Assembly: GCF_900100395.1 (NCBI RefSeq)
Contig: NZ_FNFB01000006.1
Span: 62,001 to 126,000 of the forward strand
Direction of reading: 5' to 3'
Source: Nonomuraea maritima
Lineage (GTDB): Bacteria > Actinomycetota > Actinomycetes > Streptosporangiales > Streptosporangiaceae
Length of the DNA stretch: 64,000 bases
The position numbers were made by a program, and so were the translations under genes. Below the pieces are notes generated by a model. It saw nothing but the letters and a program-made list of their open reading frames with translations. It was not told the origin of the DNA and searched no databases. This document shows, piece by piece, positions 17,385 to 26,600 of this stretch (position 1 is its first letter; each line of letters begins with the position of its first letter).

Positions 17385-17677
17385 GCCCGGTGGAACGGCC
17401 GAGCCGGCGGATCGTCGCCGACCCGGACACCGTGGAACGCGACCTGACCCGGCTCGTGCTGACCGTCGTCGAACTGGTGCGGCAGCTCGTCGAGCGGCAG
17501 TGCGTCCGCAGGATGGAGCAGGGCGACCTGACGGACGACCAGATCGAGACGCTCGGGGTCACGCTGATGCGCCTGGAGGAGGCGATGGGTGACCTGTGCG
17601 ACCGCTTCGGGCTGACGCCGCAGGACCTCAACCTCGACCTCGGCCCGCTCGGCACCCTGCTCCCGACGAACGACTAG
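17381..17677 (+). CDS. gvpK: Gas vesicle protein GvpK
   Basis: A 98-residue accessory protein of the GvpK family, with DLTRLVLTVVELVRQLVERQ followed by RRMEQGDLTDDQIETLG and LMRLEEAMGDL...FGLTPQDLNLDLGPLG. It closes the gvp operon. The GTG overlaps the gvpS stop by 4 nt. Its stop overlaps the stop of the convergent GNAT gene by 4 nt, leaving no room for a dedicated terminator. Confidence 0.9.
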   Translation: MSPVERPSRRIVADPDTVERDLTRLVLTVVELVRQLVERQCVRRMEQGDLTDDQIETLGVTLMRLEEAMGDLCDRFGLTPQDLNLDLGPLGTLLPTND

Positions 17678-18216
17678 GGCAGCATCTCCACGGTGACGGC
17701 CCAGCGTTCGTGGTCGCGCCAGGCGCCGTCGATGAACTGGAAGTTGCGGGAGTAGCCCTCACGCTGGAAGCCGACGCGCTGGATGAGGGCGAGCGAGGCG
17801 GCGTTCGTCGGCTGGATGTTGGCCTCCAGCCGGTGCAGCCCCATCTCGCCCAACGCGTGCCCGACGAGCAGCCGCAGCCCCTCGGTCATGTAGCCGTGGC
17901 CGGTCGTGGAGGCGTAGGCGCAGTAGCCGATGGTGGCGCTCTGATGGGTGCCGCGGACGATGTTGTTGACGTTGACGCGGCCCACGATCGCGCCGGTGTC
18001 GCGCCGGCAGACGAGGAAGCCCTCGTGCAGCTCGTCGGCGAACCGGGACAGGTATCTTTCGAAGTCCTCGTACGTGACGATGGGCTGCCCCGGCATCCAG
18101 CGGGCCAGCATCTCGGCGCTCTCCTTGTGCAGGACCACGAGTTCGTCGAAGTCCTGGAGGCAGACGTACCGCAGCGCCACCCGCGGCCCCTCGGCGACAT
18201 ACATCACACGGGCCAT
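17674..18216 (-). CDS. GNAT family N-acetyltransferase, RimJ/RimL type
   Basis: A 180-residue acetyl-CoA-dependent acetyltransferase. GNAT motif A is in the central region (TIGYCAYASTTGHGYMTEGLRLLV), followed by LHRLEANIQPTNAASLALIQRVGFQREG, the C-terminal signature of the RimJ/RimL group, which acetylates protein N-termini or small amines. The ATG at 18216 is chosen; 18204 is also possible. The Ala/Gly/Pro-rich reading frame upstream of 18216 is only the translated 15-bp repeat and is excluded. Substrate unknown. Confidence 0.85.
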   Translation of the reverse strand: MARVMYVAEGPRVALRYVCLQDFDELVVLHKESAEMLARWMPGQPIVTYEDFERYLSRFADELHEGFLVCRRDTGAIVGRVNVNNIVRGTHQSATIGYCAYASTTGHGYMTEGLRLLVGHALGEMGLHRLEANIQPTNAASLALIQRVGFQREGYSRNFQFIDGAWRDHERWAVTVEMLP

Positions 18217-18255
18217 TCTGCTCGCCCCACGAGGGGCGGGCACAAGCAGGGGCTG

Positions 18256-18360
18256 CGCCGGGCCCCCACCCGCCGGGCCCGCACCCGCCGGGCCCGCACC
18301 CGCCGGGCCCGCACCCGCCGGGCCCGCACTCGCCGGGCCCGCACTCGCGGGGTCCGCACT
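18256..18360. repeat. 15-bp tandem repeat array, seven copies
   Basis: Seven head-to-tail copies of a 15-bp unit, consensus CGCCGGGCCCGCACC. The last base drifts to T in copies 5-7, and the edge copies 1 and 7 carry substitutions. A partial eighth unit follows at 18361. The array lies between the GNAT start and the terminator of the next gene, and probably within the GNAT 5' region. The length is a multiple of three, but the encoded Pro-Ala-Gly peptide has no link to the GNAT fold. Confidence 0.85.
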
Positions 18361-18375
18361 CGCGGGGCACAAGGA

Positions 18376-18404
18376 AGGGGCCCCGCCACTCGTGCGGAGC
18401 CCCT
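18376..18404 (-). terminator. Hairpin terminator downstream of the Gly-rich membrane protein gene
   Basis: AGGGGC (18376-18381) pairs with GCCCCT (18399-18404). After a one-base mismatch, CCGC (18383-18386) pairs with GCGG (18394-18397), leaving a 7-nt loop. On the minus strand the hairpin sits ~22 nt past the TAA at 18426 and is followed by TTCCTTG, as expected of an intrinsic terminator. Confidence 0.65.
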
Positions 18405-18425
18405 CCATGACGCTTACGCGGTGGG

Positions 18426-19802
18426 TTACCAGTCGCCGCCGCCGAAGTCGCCCCCGCCGAAGTCGCCGCCTCCGCCGAAGTCGCCCCAGCCGCCACCGGA
18501 GTCGCCGCCGCCGAAGTCGCCGCCCGCGTCGGCGTAGCCCTCGGAGTAACCCGCGCCGTAGCCGCCCAGGCCGAAGCCGCCGCTCAGCATGCTGCCCATC
18601 ATGGTGCCGATGAACATGCCGGTCATGACGTCGCCGAAGCCGCCGTAGTAGCCGTAGGCGTACGGCTGGTAGGCCGGGCCCGCGTCGTAGTAGGGCCGGC
18701 GCTGACCGTCGACCATGACCTCACGCATCTGCGGGTCGAAGCCGCGCTCCACGGCCTCGGCGTCCATCTTGCAGGCCGGCACGTCGCGGACGGCGCCACC
18801 GGGCGGGGCCCAGCGCACGTCGCGCACCGACGGGCCGTGCTGCGGGTTGAAGAAGCAGGGGGCGCGCCGCTCGGGCACGGGCTCGTTGTTGACCTTGGCC
18901 TTCACCACGGCCAGGGCATAACGGCCGTCCTCGAGGGTCTGCGTGACCTCGCGGACCTGGTCGGCCCGCTCGACGGTGGCGAGCTGCGTCTTCGCCTTCT
19001 CGTAGGAGTCGAGCGCCGTCTGCCATTCGTCGATGTGCCTGCCACCCGCGCCGGACAGCGTGACGTCGGCGTCGAGGGCGGTGATCTCCTCGCCGAGCTT
19101 GGTGACGTCCTCGTCGACGGTCTGCTTGACCGCGGCGAGGTCCTTGGCGTCCTGGATGGCCTGCTTCTTCTTCTTGTTGCTTGAGTAGAGGAGGTAGCCG
19201 CCGCCGCCGACCACGACCAGAGCGCCGAGGGCGATCAGCGCGCCCGTGCCGCCCGCGCCGGGGTTGGCCTGGCTGCCGGAGTCGAGCGCGTTGCGGACCT
19301 TTCCGTTCGCCGCGAGGTCGACCCGGTTGACGAAGTCCTTCATGCCGTCGACCACGTTGCCCTCGTTGGCGGTGACGGACCGGTTGGCCAGCTCACCCGC
19401 CAGGCCCGACTGGCGCAGCGCGCTCGACGCGGCGAACAGCGTCGTGCCGTCGAGCACCGCGAACGTCGCCCGCGGCCGGCCCGCGGCGGCCGCCGCGGTG
19501 TTGAGCTGGTTGATGTACGCCCCGATGCTGGACCCGTCGAGGGTGCCGTCGGGGAGCGCCACGGCGTAGACGCTGGTGTCGGCGCCCTTGAGGGCGTCGC
19601 GGATCTCCGACTGCTGGTCCGACGACAGAGCCGAGCCCGGCGCGACGAAGAGTGGGTCTTTCTGGTCTTTCCAGTGGGACACCACCGACTTCGCGTCAGG
19701 GGGAGCCGCCGCTTGAGCGGCAGGGGACAACGCGAGTACGACGAACAGACCGGCGATCAGAGCCACGATCGCGGCCCCTGCGCGGCGCAGCGAATGAGTC
19801 AT
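18426..19802 (-). CDS. Exported membrane protein with TPM-like domain and Gly/Asp-rich tail
   Basis: A 458-residue protein. A signal peptide (residues ~1-32, cleavage near AQA-AAP) leads into an extracytoplasmic alpha/beta domain (~35-180) resembling TPM-type domains. A membrane segment follows at about 192-212, ending in NKKKK. After it come a predicted coiled coil (~215-310), a Tyr/Gly region, and a C-terminal run of GGGDFGGGD-type repeats like those of YgcG proteins. The ATG at 19802 follows GGAGG. Function unknown; the TPM assignment rests on architecture rather than a decisive motif. Confidence 0.65.
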   Translation of the reverse strand: MTHSLRRAGAAIVALIAGLFVVLALSPAAQAAAPPDAKSVVSHWKDQKDPLFVAPGSALSSDQQSEIRDALKGADTSVYAVALPDGTLDGSSIGAYINQLNTAAAAAGRPRATFAVLDGTTLFAASSALRQSGLAGELANRSVTANEGNVVDGMKDFVNRVDLAANGKVRNALDSGSQANPGAGGTGALIALGALVVVGGGGYLLYSSNKKKKQAIQDAKDLAAVKQTVDEDVTKLGEEITALDADVTLSGAGGRHIDEWQTALDSYEKAKTQLATVERADQVREVTQTLEDGRYALAVVKAKVNNEPVPERRAPCFFNPQHGPSVRDVRWAPPGGAVRDVPACKMDAEAVERGFDPQMREVMVDGQRRPYYDAGPAYQPYAYGYYGGFGDVMTGMFIGTMMGSMLSGGFGLGGYGAGYSEGYADAGGDFGGGDSGGGWGDFGGGGDFGGGDFGGGDW

Positions 19803-19939
19803 GGGCAGCAAGCCTCCTTCGCCCTTGAGGACGAACGGGCGGTCGGCAAAGTTCCTCAAGGGGCACGCTACCCGTCCGGACGCTCATAGGCGTACATCGC
19901 GGCGGAAGAGACCGGGATCGGTCACGCGCCGGGGGTGGC

Positions 19940-21688
19940 TCAGGTGTTCTTGATCTCGCAGATCGTGGCGCCCGCGGTGACCGTCTGGCCGACGGCCGCC
20001 GCCAGGCCGGTGACCGTGCCCGACCTGTGGGCCGTGAGCGGCTGCTCCATCTTCATGGCCTCGAGGACCACGACCGTGTCGCCCTCGTTCACCGTGTCGC
20101 CGTCAGCGGCCACGACCTTGACGATGGTGCCCTGCATCGGGCTCACCAGCGCGTCGCCGCCCGCCGCGCCCTTCTTCGCCGCGCCGCCGGAACGGCGCGG
20201 CGCCCGGGCGGGCCCGGGCGAGGGCACCTGGCCCGCGCCGAGCCCGGCGGGCAGGACGACCTCGATCCGCTTGCCTCCGACCTCGACCGTGACGGACTCG
20301 CGCTCGGGCGCCTCGGCGGCGGTCACGTCGCCCGCGTACGGCTCGACGGTGTTGTCCCACTCGGTCTCGATCCACCGCGTGTGGACGGAGAACGGCGACG
20401 ACGTGAACGCCGGGTCGGACACGACGGCCCGGTGGAACGGCAGCACGGTCGGCATGCCGGCGATCTCGAACTCGGCGAGCGCCCGCCGAGACCGCTCCAG
20501 CGCCTCCTGCCGCGTGCGGCCGGTCACGATCAGCTTGGCCACGAGGGAGTCGAACGTGCCCGGCACGGTCATGCCGGCCTCGTACCCGGAGTCGAGCCGC
20601 ACGCCGGGCCCGGACGGCGGGCGCAGGACGGTCAGCGTGCCGGGGGCGGGCAGGAAGTTGCGGCCCGCGTCCTCGGCGTTGATCCGGAACTCGATCGCGT
20701 GGCCGCGCAGCGCCGGGTCGTCGTAGCCGAGCGGCTCGCCGCCCGCGATCCTGAACATCTCGCGTACGAGGTCGAGACCCGAGACCTCCTCGGTGACCGG
20801 GTGCTCGACCTGCAGCCGGGTGTTGACCTCGAGGAAGGAGATGGTGCCGTCCTGGCCGACGAGGAACTCGCACGTGCCGGCGCCGACGTAGCCGGCCTCC
20901 TTGAGAATGGCCTTCGAGCTCGCGTACAGGAGCTCGACCTGCTCGTCGGTCAGGAACGGCGCGGGCGCCTCCTCCACCAGCTTCTGGTGGCGGCGCTGCA
21001 GCGAGCAGTCGCGGGTGCTGACGACGACCACGTTGCCCTCGTGGTCGGCCAGGCACTGGGTCTCGACGTGGCGCGGCCGGTCGAGGTACCGCTCGACGAA
21101 GCACTCGCCGCGCCCGAACGCGGCGACCGCCTCGCGCACGGCCGACTCGTACAGCTCGGCGACCTCCTCCATGTGGCGGGCCACCTTGATGCCGCGCCCG
21201 CCGCCGCCGTACGCGGCCTTGATGGCGATCGGCAGCCCGTGCTCCTCGGCGAAGGCCACCACCTCGTCGACGCCTGACACCGGGTCTTTCGTGCCGGCGA
21301 CCAGCGGCGCGCCGACCTTCTGGGCGATGTGGCGGGCGCGTACCTTGTCGCCGAGCGCGGCGATGGCGGAGGGCGGCGGGCCGATCCAGACGAGCCCGGC
21401 GTCGATGACGGCCTGGGCGAAGTCGGCGTTCTCGGCGAGGAAGCCGTAGCCGGGGTGGACGGCGTCGGCGCCCGAGCGGCGGGCGACGTCGAGCAGCTTG
21501 GCGATGTCGAGGTAGGTCTCGGCCGGGCTCTGCCCGCCCAGCGCGTACGCCTCGTCGGCGACCTTGGCGTGCAGGGCGTCGAGGTCCTGGTCGGCGTAGA
21601 CCGCCACGCTGCCGATCCCCGCGTCCTTGCACGCGCGGGCCACCCGTACGGCGATCTCGCCGCGGTTGGCGATCAGAACCTTCCGCAC
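19940..21688 (-). CDS. Acetyl/propionyl-CoA carboxylase alpha subunit (biotin carboxylase + BCCP)
   Basis: A 582-residue biotin-dependent carboxylase alpha subunit that carboxylates its own biotin for a separate carboxyltransferase beta subunit, supplying malonyl- or methylmalonyl-CoA. Motifs in order are [14 protein letters not shown] at the N-terminus, [10 protein letters not shown], the ATP-grasp loop [12 protein letters not shown], the catalytic [15 protein letters not shown], a linker, and the biotin site EAMKM about 36 residues from the end. The length matches actinobacterial AccA-type fusions. The GTG at 21688 follows GAGAGGAC. No beta subunit lies in the window. Confidence 0.93.
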   Translation of the reverse strand: MRKVLIANRGEIAVRVARACKDAGIGSVAVYADQDLDALHAKVADEAYALGGQSPAETYLDIAKLLDVARRSGADAVHPGYGFLAENADFAQAVIDAGLVWIGPPPSAIAALGDKVRARHIAQKVGAPLVAGTKDPVSGVDEVVAFAEEHGLPIAIKAAYGGGGRGIKVARHMEEVAELYESAVREAVAAFGRGECFVERYLDRPRHVETQCLADHEGNVVVVSTRDCSLQRRHQKLVEEAPAPFLTDEQVELLYASSKAILKEAGYVGAGTCEFLVGQDGTISFLEVNTRLQVEHPVTEEVSGLDLVREMFRIAGGEPLGYDDPALRGHAIEFRINAEDAGRNFLPAPGTLTVLRPPSGPGVRLDSGYEAGMTVPGTFDSLVAKLIVTGRTRQEALERSRRALAEFEIAGMPTVLPFHRAVVSDPAFTSSPFSVHTRWIETEWDNTVEPYAGDVTAAEAPERESVTVEVGGKRIEVVLPAGLGAGQVPSPGPARAPRRSGGAAKKGAAGGDALVSPMQGTIVKVVAADGDTVNEGDTVVVLEAMKMEQPLTAHRSGTVTGLAAAVGQTVTAGATICEIKNT

Positions 21689-22012
21689 CGCACTACGTCC
21701 TCTCCTCGTGTCTTCCGTCTCGGTCCGGCGGCCGGGCGACGTGCCGCCGTCACGTGGGGCACCTGCCCCGCGTCGCGCCCGGCTCCCGAGGAGCCCGGGA
21801 ACAGAAAGGTATCGGCGGCGATGCGGGGGCACGACGAGGGCACGGCCGACGCACGGTCAGGGCCGGTCACCACCATCTTCCGCATGGACGGACAGCTCCC
21901 CGCGCGCATCCGAACGATCCTCTGGTAGACCATAGCCGCTTGGCATAACGCGGGCGACGCCTGGTGGGCCGTCTTACTGTGATGGCGCTTTCACCCGTTC
22001 CAGGAGGTATGC
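21689..22012. promoter_or_regulatory. Divergent intergenic region, carboxylase and EsxA-like gene
   Basis: This 324-bp gap has no convincing gene. Near the esx gene a TACTGT -10-like box at 21975-21980 is followed by an AGGAGG ribosome site (22002-22007) before the ATG at 22013. The same TACTGT hexamer is found upstream of another WXG100 gene (40608-40603, minus strand). The left part serves as the promoter region of the carboxylase gene; no operator was recognised. Confidence 0.4.
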
Positions 22013-22285
22013 ATGAGCCAGAGCATGCTCGGCGGCGACCCGCATGAAATGCAGACGATGGCGGCCCAGTTCGACCAGCAGGCCGAGGCCGTCCAGGCGA
22101 CCATGGCGGCGCTCAACAAGGAGGCCGCCAAGGTCGGCACGGTCTGGACCGGCCCGGGCGCCCAGAAGTTCAAGGACGCGTGGGAGAACTACCGCGTCTC
22201 CTTCCAGCGCATGTCCGAGGAGCTGAGGGAGGCGTCGCGCGTCATCGGCACGTACCGCCAGAACATCGAGTCCGCGACGAGGTGA
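22013..22285 (+). CDS. WXG100 family type VII secretion protein (EsxA-like)
   Basis: A 90-residue helical-hairpin protein exported by the ESX machinery. The turn motif is WTG at about residues 45-47 (VWTGPGAQKFKDAW), flanked by two amphipathic helices of the usual length. It lacks a signal peptide, as expected. The ATG follows AGGAGG. It is the first gene of the type VII island and is separated from mycP by a terminator-like hairpin, so it may be produced in excess of the machinery. Confidence 0.9.
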   Translation: MSQSMLGGDPHEMQTMAAQFDQQAEAVQATMAALNKEAAKVGTVWTGPGAQKFKDAWENYRVSFQRMSEELREASRVIGTYRQNIESATR

Positions 22286-22295
22286 CCGCGGGTTG

Positions 22296-22324
22296 AGGCC
22301 CTGGCGACGGCGCCGGGGCTTCTT
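22296..22324 (+). terminator. Hairpin after the EsxA-like gene
   Basis: AG-GCCCTGGCG (22296-22306), loop ACGG, CGCCGGGGC-TT (22311-22321): a 9-bp stem with one T-G wobble, extended by A-T/G-T pairs and followed by CTTCC. It begins 11 nt after the stop codon at 22285 and could end or attenuate transcription before mycP. Confidence 0.6.
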
Positions 22325-22376
22325 CCGTTGATCGCCGCTCTGCCCCTTCTGGCCGGGCAGGCTACGCTTTGCCGCC

Positions 22377-23504
22377 ATGATTGGTCGCGCCCTCATGGCG
22401 AGCGCGCTCGCTCTGCAGCTGCCGCTGATGCCCGCCGTCGCCCGTGAGGCCTGCCGGCCCGCCCGCGGCACCCTGGCGATCGGCGAGTCCTGGGCGCAGA
22501 AGCGGCTCGACCCGAGGCGTGCCTGGCAACTGTCCACCGGCGCCGGTGTCACCGTCGCGGTCATCGACAGCGGCGTGTCCCATCCGCAGATCCGGCTGGC
22601 CGGCCGGGCCGACCTCGTCGGCACCGGCTTCAACGACTGCGTCGGGCACGGGACCGCCGTGGCCGGCATCATCGGCGCCCAGTACATCAAGGGCGTCCCG
22701 TTCTACGGCGTGGCGCCGGGGGTGCGGCTGCTGTCGTACAAGCAGACCGACTCCGAGCGGAACGGTGACCCGAAACTGCTGGTCAAGGCCATCGAGTCGG
22801 CCGCCGACGAGGGCGCGGACGTCATCAACCTGTCGATCTCGACGGCGGATCAGCCGGACCTGAAGCGGGCCGTGGAGTACGCGCTCGCGAAGGACGTCGT
22901 CGTGGTGGCCGCCGCCGGCAACACCACGAAGGAGGACGGCACGCCCGTCCCCGAGTACCCGGCGGGCTACGAAGGGGTGCTCGCGGTGGGCGCGTCAGGG
23001 CCGAACGGGGCGCTGGCGGAGTTCTCCAACAAGGAGACGCCCGTGTCCGTGCTGGGGCCAGGGCAGGACGTCACCTCCACCTGGCCGGGCGGCGTCTACC
23101 GGACCGACCTCGACGGCACCAGCTACGCCGTCCCCTATGTCGCCGGGGTGGCGGCGCTCGTGCGGGCCCGCTTCCCCCGGCTCGACCAGGCCCAGGTACG
23201 ACGGCGGATCATCGCCACCGCCGACGGCGCGGTCGGCGGTGGGAAGGGCGCGGGGATGGTCAACCCCATGCTCGCCCTCAGCGCGATCCTGCCGCTCGAA
23301 CCCGAGGGCGCCCCCGTGGTCGCGCCGCCGCTGCCGAGCCCGCTGCCGCGCGGCGCGGTCGCCAAGGCCCCGCCCGTCGACCGCGACGCCGTCCGGCTCG
23401 CCCTCACCGTCGCCGGTTCCGGGCTCGGGCTCGGGCTGCTCGTGCTGGTGGCCCGGGCGTTCATCCCGATGGGCCGGCGCAGAGGATGGCGTCCAGGGCG
23501 TTGA
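22377..23504 (+). CDS. mycP: Mycosin, type VII secretion-associated subtilisin-like protease
   Basis: A 375-residue membrane-anchored serine protease (S8) of the ESX system. The signal peptide (~1-22) leads to the subtilisin fold with the catalytic triad D64 (AVIDSG), H91 (GHGTAVAG) and S249 (GTSYAVPYVAG), plus the oxyanion Asn in AAAGNTT. A proline-rich linker and a C-terminal membrane helix (LTVAGSGLGLGLLVLVARAF) with a basic tail follow, the standard mycosin layout. Mycosins cleave some ESX substrates and stabilise the EccBCDE complex. It sits next to the EsxA-like gene and the pseudokinase. Confidence 0.92.
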   Translation: MIGRALMASALALQLPLMPAVAREACRPARGTLAIGESWAQKRLDPRRAWQLSTGAGVTVAVIDSGVSHPQIRLAGRADLVGTGFNDCVGHGTAVAGIIGAQYIKGVPFYGVAPGVRLLSYKQTDSERNGDPKLLVKAIESAADEGADVINLSISTADQPDLKRAVEYALAKDVVVVAAAGNTTKEDGTPVPEYPAGYEGVLAVGASGPNGALAEFSNKETPVSVLGPGQDVTSTWPGGVYRTDLDGTSYAVPYVAGVAALVRARFPRLDQAQVRRRIIATADGAVGGGKGAGMVNPMLALSAILPLEPEGAPVVAPPLPSPLPRGAVAKAPPVDRDAVRLALTVAGSGLGLGLLVLVARAFIPMGRRRGWRPGR

Positions 23505-23638
23505 GGTCCTCCTCCGTGAGGAGTGCTTCGAGGGAACGGGACGGTGAACGGTCAGCTCACCGGTCCGAAACTCCTGATGCTGGTGTGACCCATCTGGTTG
23601 AATGTCCCCGATCATGCTTTTTGGGGAAAGGGCGGGAC

Positions 23639-26600
23639 ATGCTCCCTTTACGACCTGAAGATCCCGAGCGGATCGGCGCTTTCGAGATCATCGGTCTGCT
23701 GGGACAGGGTCCGAGAGGCGAGGTCTTCCTCGGCCGCGAGGCCGACGATGCGCCCACCGTCGCCATCAAGCTCCTGCCCGCCCTCACCCAGCCGGATCCG
23801 GATGTGTCCGCGCGGTCGGCTCCCGTGGCGTCCGCCGGGTCGGGACAGGCGCCCTCTGCCGAGCCGGGGTCCGGTTCCGAGGTGCCCGCCGGGCTGCCGG
23901 CCGCCCAGCGGGTCTCCAGCTCGTACGTCGCCAGGGTCCTGGACACCGGGTCGCTGGACGGCAGGCCGTACATCGTCCGCGAGTACGTCGAGGGCAGGAG
24001 CCTGGCCCGGGCGATCGCCGACGACGGTCCGCTGAGCGGGGACGCGCTGGAGAGAATCGCCATCGGGGTGCTGACCGCCCTGTCGGCCGTCCACCTCGCG
24101 GGCCTGTCACACCGCTCGCTCACCCCGCACAACGTGATCCTCGGCCCCGACGGCCCGAGGGTGACCGACGCCGCCGTGGGCGAACCCGTCGGAGAGGTCG
24201 CCTACCAGGCCCCAGAACAGCTCAAGGGCATCCCGTACGGCCCGCACGCGGACGTGTTCGCCTGGGCGGCGACCATCGTGTTCGCGGCGACCGGCGAGCC
24301 GCCGTTCGACGGGCGCGAGGCGGTCCTCGACGCCGAGCCCGAGGTCGGGGTCGGGGTCGGGGTCGAGGCCGAGCTGATGCGCCGGGTGCTGCTCGCGGCC
24401 ATGGCCAAGGAGGCGGGCTCGCGCCCGACCGCCTACAGCGCCCTCATGCAGATCCTCGGCCACCCCGCCGACCCCACCCCACCCACCCAGAACCCCACCC
24501 CATCCACCCAGAGAACCACCCCACCCCCCACCACTTCGACCCCCGACGCCCAACCCGCAACCCCCGCCCCGGTCTCCGCAACCACGACCGCAGCCCCGGC
24601 CTCCTCGGACCCGAGCGCTGACCCGGCTCCTGAGGGCTCGACCTCCGCCCCGGCCGGTTCGGCCGCTGACCCGGTCCCCGTGGGTTCGGCGTCGGCTTCG
24701 GCTGGTTCGGCCCCTGACCCCGCTTCTGCGGGCTCGGCCGCTGAGCCGGGTTCTGTGGGTGACGTGCCTGCTTCGGCGGTTGTGGCTTCGACGCCTAACC
24801 CGGATTCTGCGGACTCGGCCCCTGAACCTGATTCCGCGGACGCGGCGCAGGGGGCTGTCCGTGGTTCCCGTGGCGACTCAGGTCCGGGTCCCGTTCCTGG
24901 TTCCGTGGCCGAGGGCTCGAAGCAGGGGCCCGTCAACGGTGCCGGTCCTGTTTCCGGTCCCGCACCTGGCTCCGGCTCGGATTCCGATTCCGGCTCGGGT
25001 TCCGATTCTGGTCCGGTGTCCGCAGAATCGGAGCGGGGTCCTGGCTCTGGTCCGGTGTCCGCAGAATCTGAGCGGGGTCCTGGCTCTGGGCAGGGTTTTG
25101 TGGCTGGGCCGGGGTCGGGGGCTGTTGCCGGGCCGAGGGCCGGGGCGGGTGCTGGAGCCGGGCCTGTGCCTGGAGGCCCGGTCGCTGGTTCTGCTGCCGG
25201 GTCGGGACCCCTTGCTGGGCCGGTTCAAGGAGGGACTTCCGGGGAGCCGGTCGTCGGGGTGCCGATGTCTGGGCCGGGGCCGTTCGGGGTGCCGCCGCAG
25301 GGGCCGATGCAGGTCCCGCCGCCGCACGGGCCGGGGCCGATGCAGGTGTTGCCGCCTCAGGGGCCGGGGCAAGGTCCGATGCAGGTGCTGCCGCCGCAAG
25401 GGCCGATGCAGGCACCGCCAGGGCCGATGCAAGTGCCTCCGCCTCAGGGGCCGGGGCAAGGGCCGATGCAGGTGCTTCCGCCTCGGGGGCCGGGGCAGGT
25501 GTTGCCGCCACAAGGGCCGCCGCACGGGCCGATGCAGGTGCTTCCGCCACAGGGGCCGTCCCAAGGGGTGCCGTCGCAAGGGCCGCCGCCGGGGGCGGTG
25601 CAGGGGCCGTTGAGTGGGGTGCCGGTGGCGGGGGTGCCGCAGCGGGCCGAGGCGCCGATGTGGGGGCCGCCGGAGGACGGCCCGCCGCCGCCGTACGCCG
25701 TCAGGGGCGAGGCCGTGTCGCCCCGCCCGTCCTCCCAGGTGCCGCGTCGCGGCTTCCCCATGATGGTGGTCGCCGGGGTCGGCGTGGTCGCGCTCGTCGC
25801 GGCCGTCGGCCTGTGGGGCGCCAACAGGTACGTCGAGCTGAACCAGGTCAACTCCGCCTCCGTCGCGCAGCCCGGCACCACCCCGGTGCCGATGCCGACC
25901 CCGACCGGGCCGCAGGGGGCCGACCAGGCCGGCGACCCGCGGACGCAGCCAGAGGCCGACGTGCCGTGGGCCACGAACGACCAGAGCGTCGGGCCGATGC
26001 AGCTGCCGTCGGAGTGGACGTCCGCCTCGCCCACGGTGCCCGAGCTGACGACGGTTCCCACGGTGCCGGTGGTGCCGACGCAGCCGGTCGTGGTGCCGAC
26101 GTCCCGTCCGACAGCCACGGGCAAGCGGACGGCGTCGCCGCGCAAGACGCCGACGCCGTCCCGTAAGCCGCAGGCGACGAGGACCAGCGCACGGCCGACC
26201 CCGACGCGTACGTCGGCGAAGCCCACCCCCACGCGTACGTCCGCGCGGCCGACACCGACGCGCACGTCCGCGCGGCCCACGCCGACGCGGACGACCGCGG
26301 CACCGACGCCGACGAAGAGCTCGGCCAAGCCGACGGTGGCCGCGCAGGCCCAGAACCCGTACACGCCCACGGCGGCGTGCGGGTCGGGTTTCGTGGTCCA
26401 GCGCTCCAGCTCGTTCGCCGGCGGGGTGACGTACCAGCTGTGGAACGACAGCACCGGGGAGAACTGCGCCGTCACCATGAAGACCGCCGACATCGGCGTG
26501 CGGACGTCCGTGAGCGTCAAGCTGGAGGTGCAGGGCGGCGGGACCCTGACCGACAGCGGCAGCTTCGACTACTACGCGGGTCCGGTCACGTTGCCGGCCA

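Noticed and set aside
18256..18360. Possible CRISPR array
   Set aside because: Units are 15 bp, directly adjacent with no spacers, and no cas genes are nearby; it is a simple tandem repeat.
18217..18408. N-terminal extension of the GNAT protein through the repeat array
   Set aside because: The extra residues are a translated 15-bp repeat plus the neighbouring gene's terminator; the GNAT fold begins right after the ATG at 18216.
21820..21927. Possible 35-codon plus-strand gene ahead of the EsxA-like gene
   Set aside because: No ribosome site, no recognisable product, and it lies in the promoter region of divergent genes.
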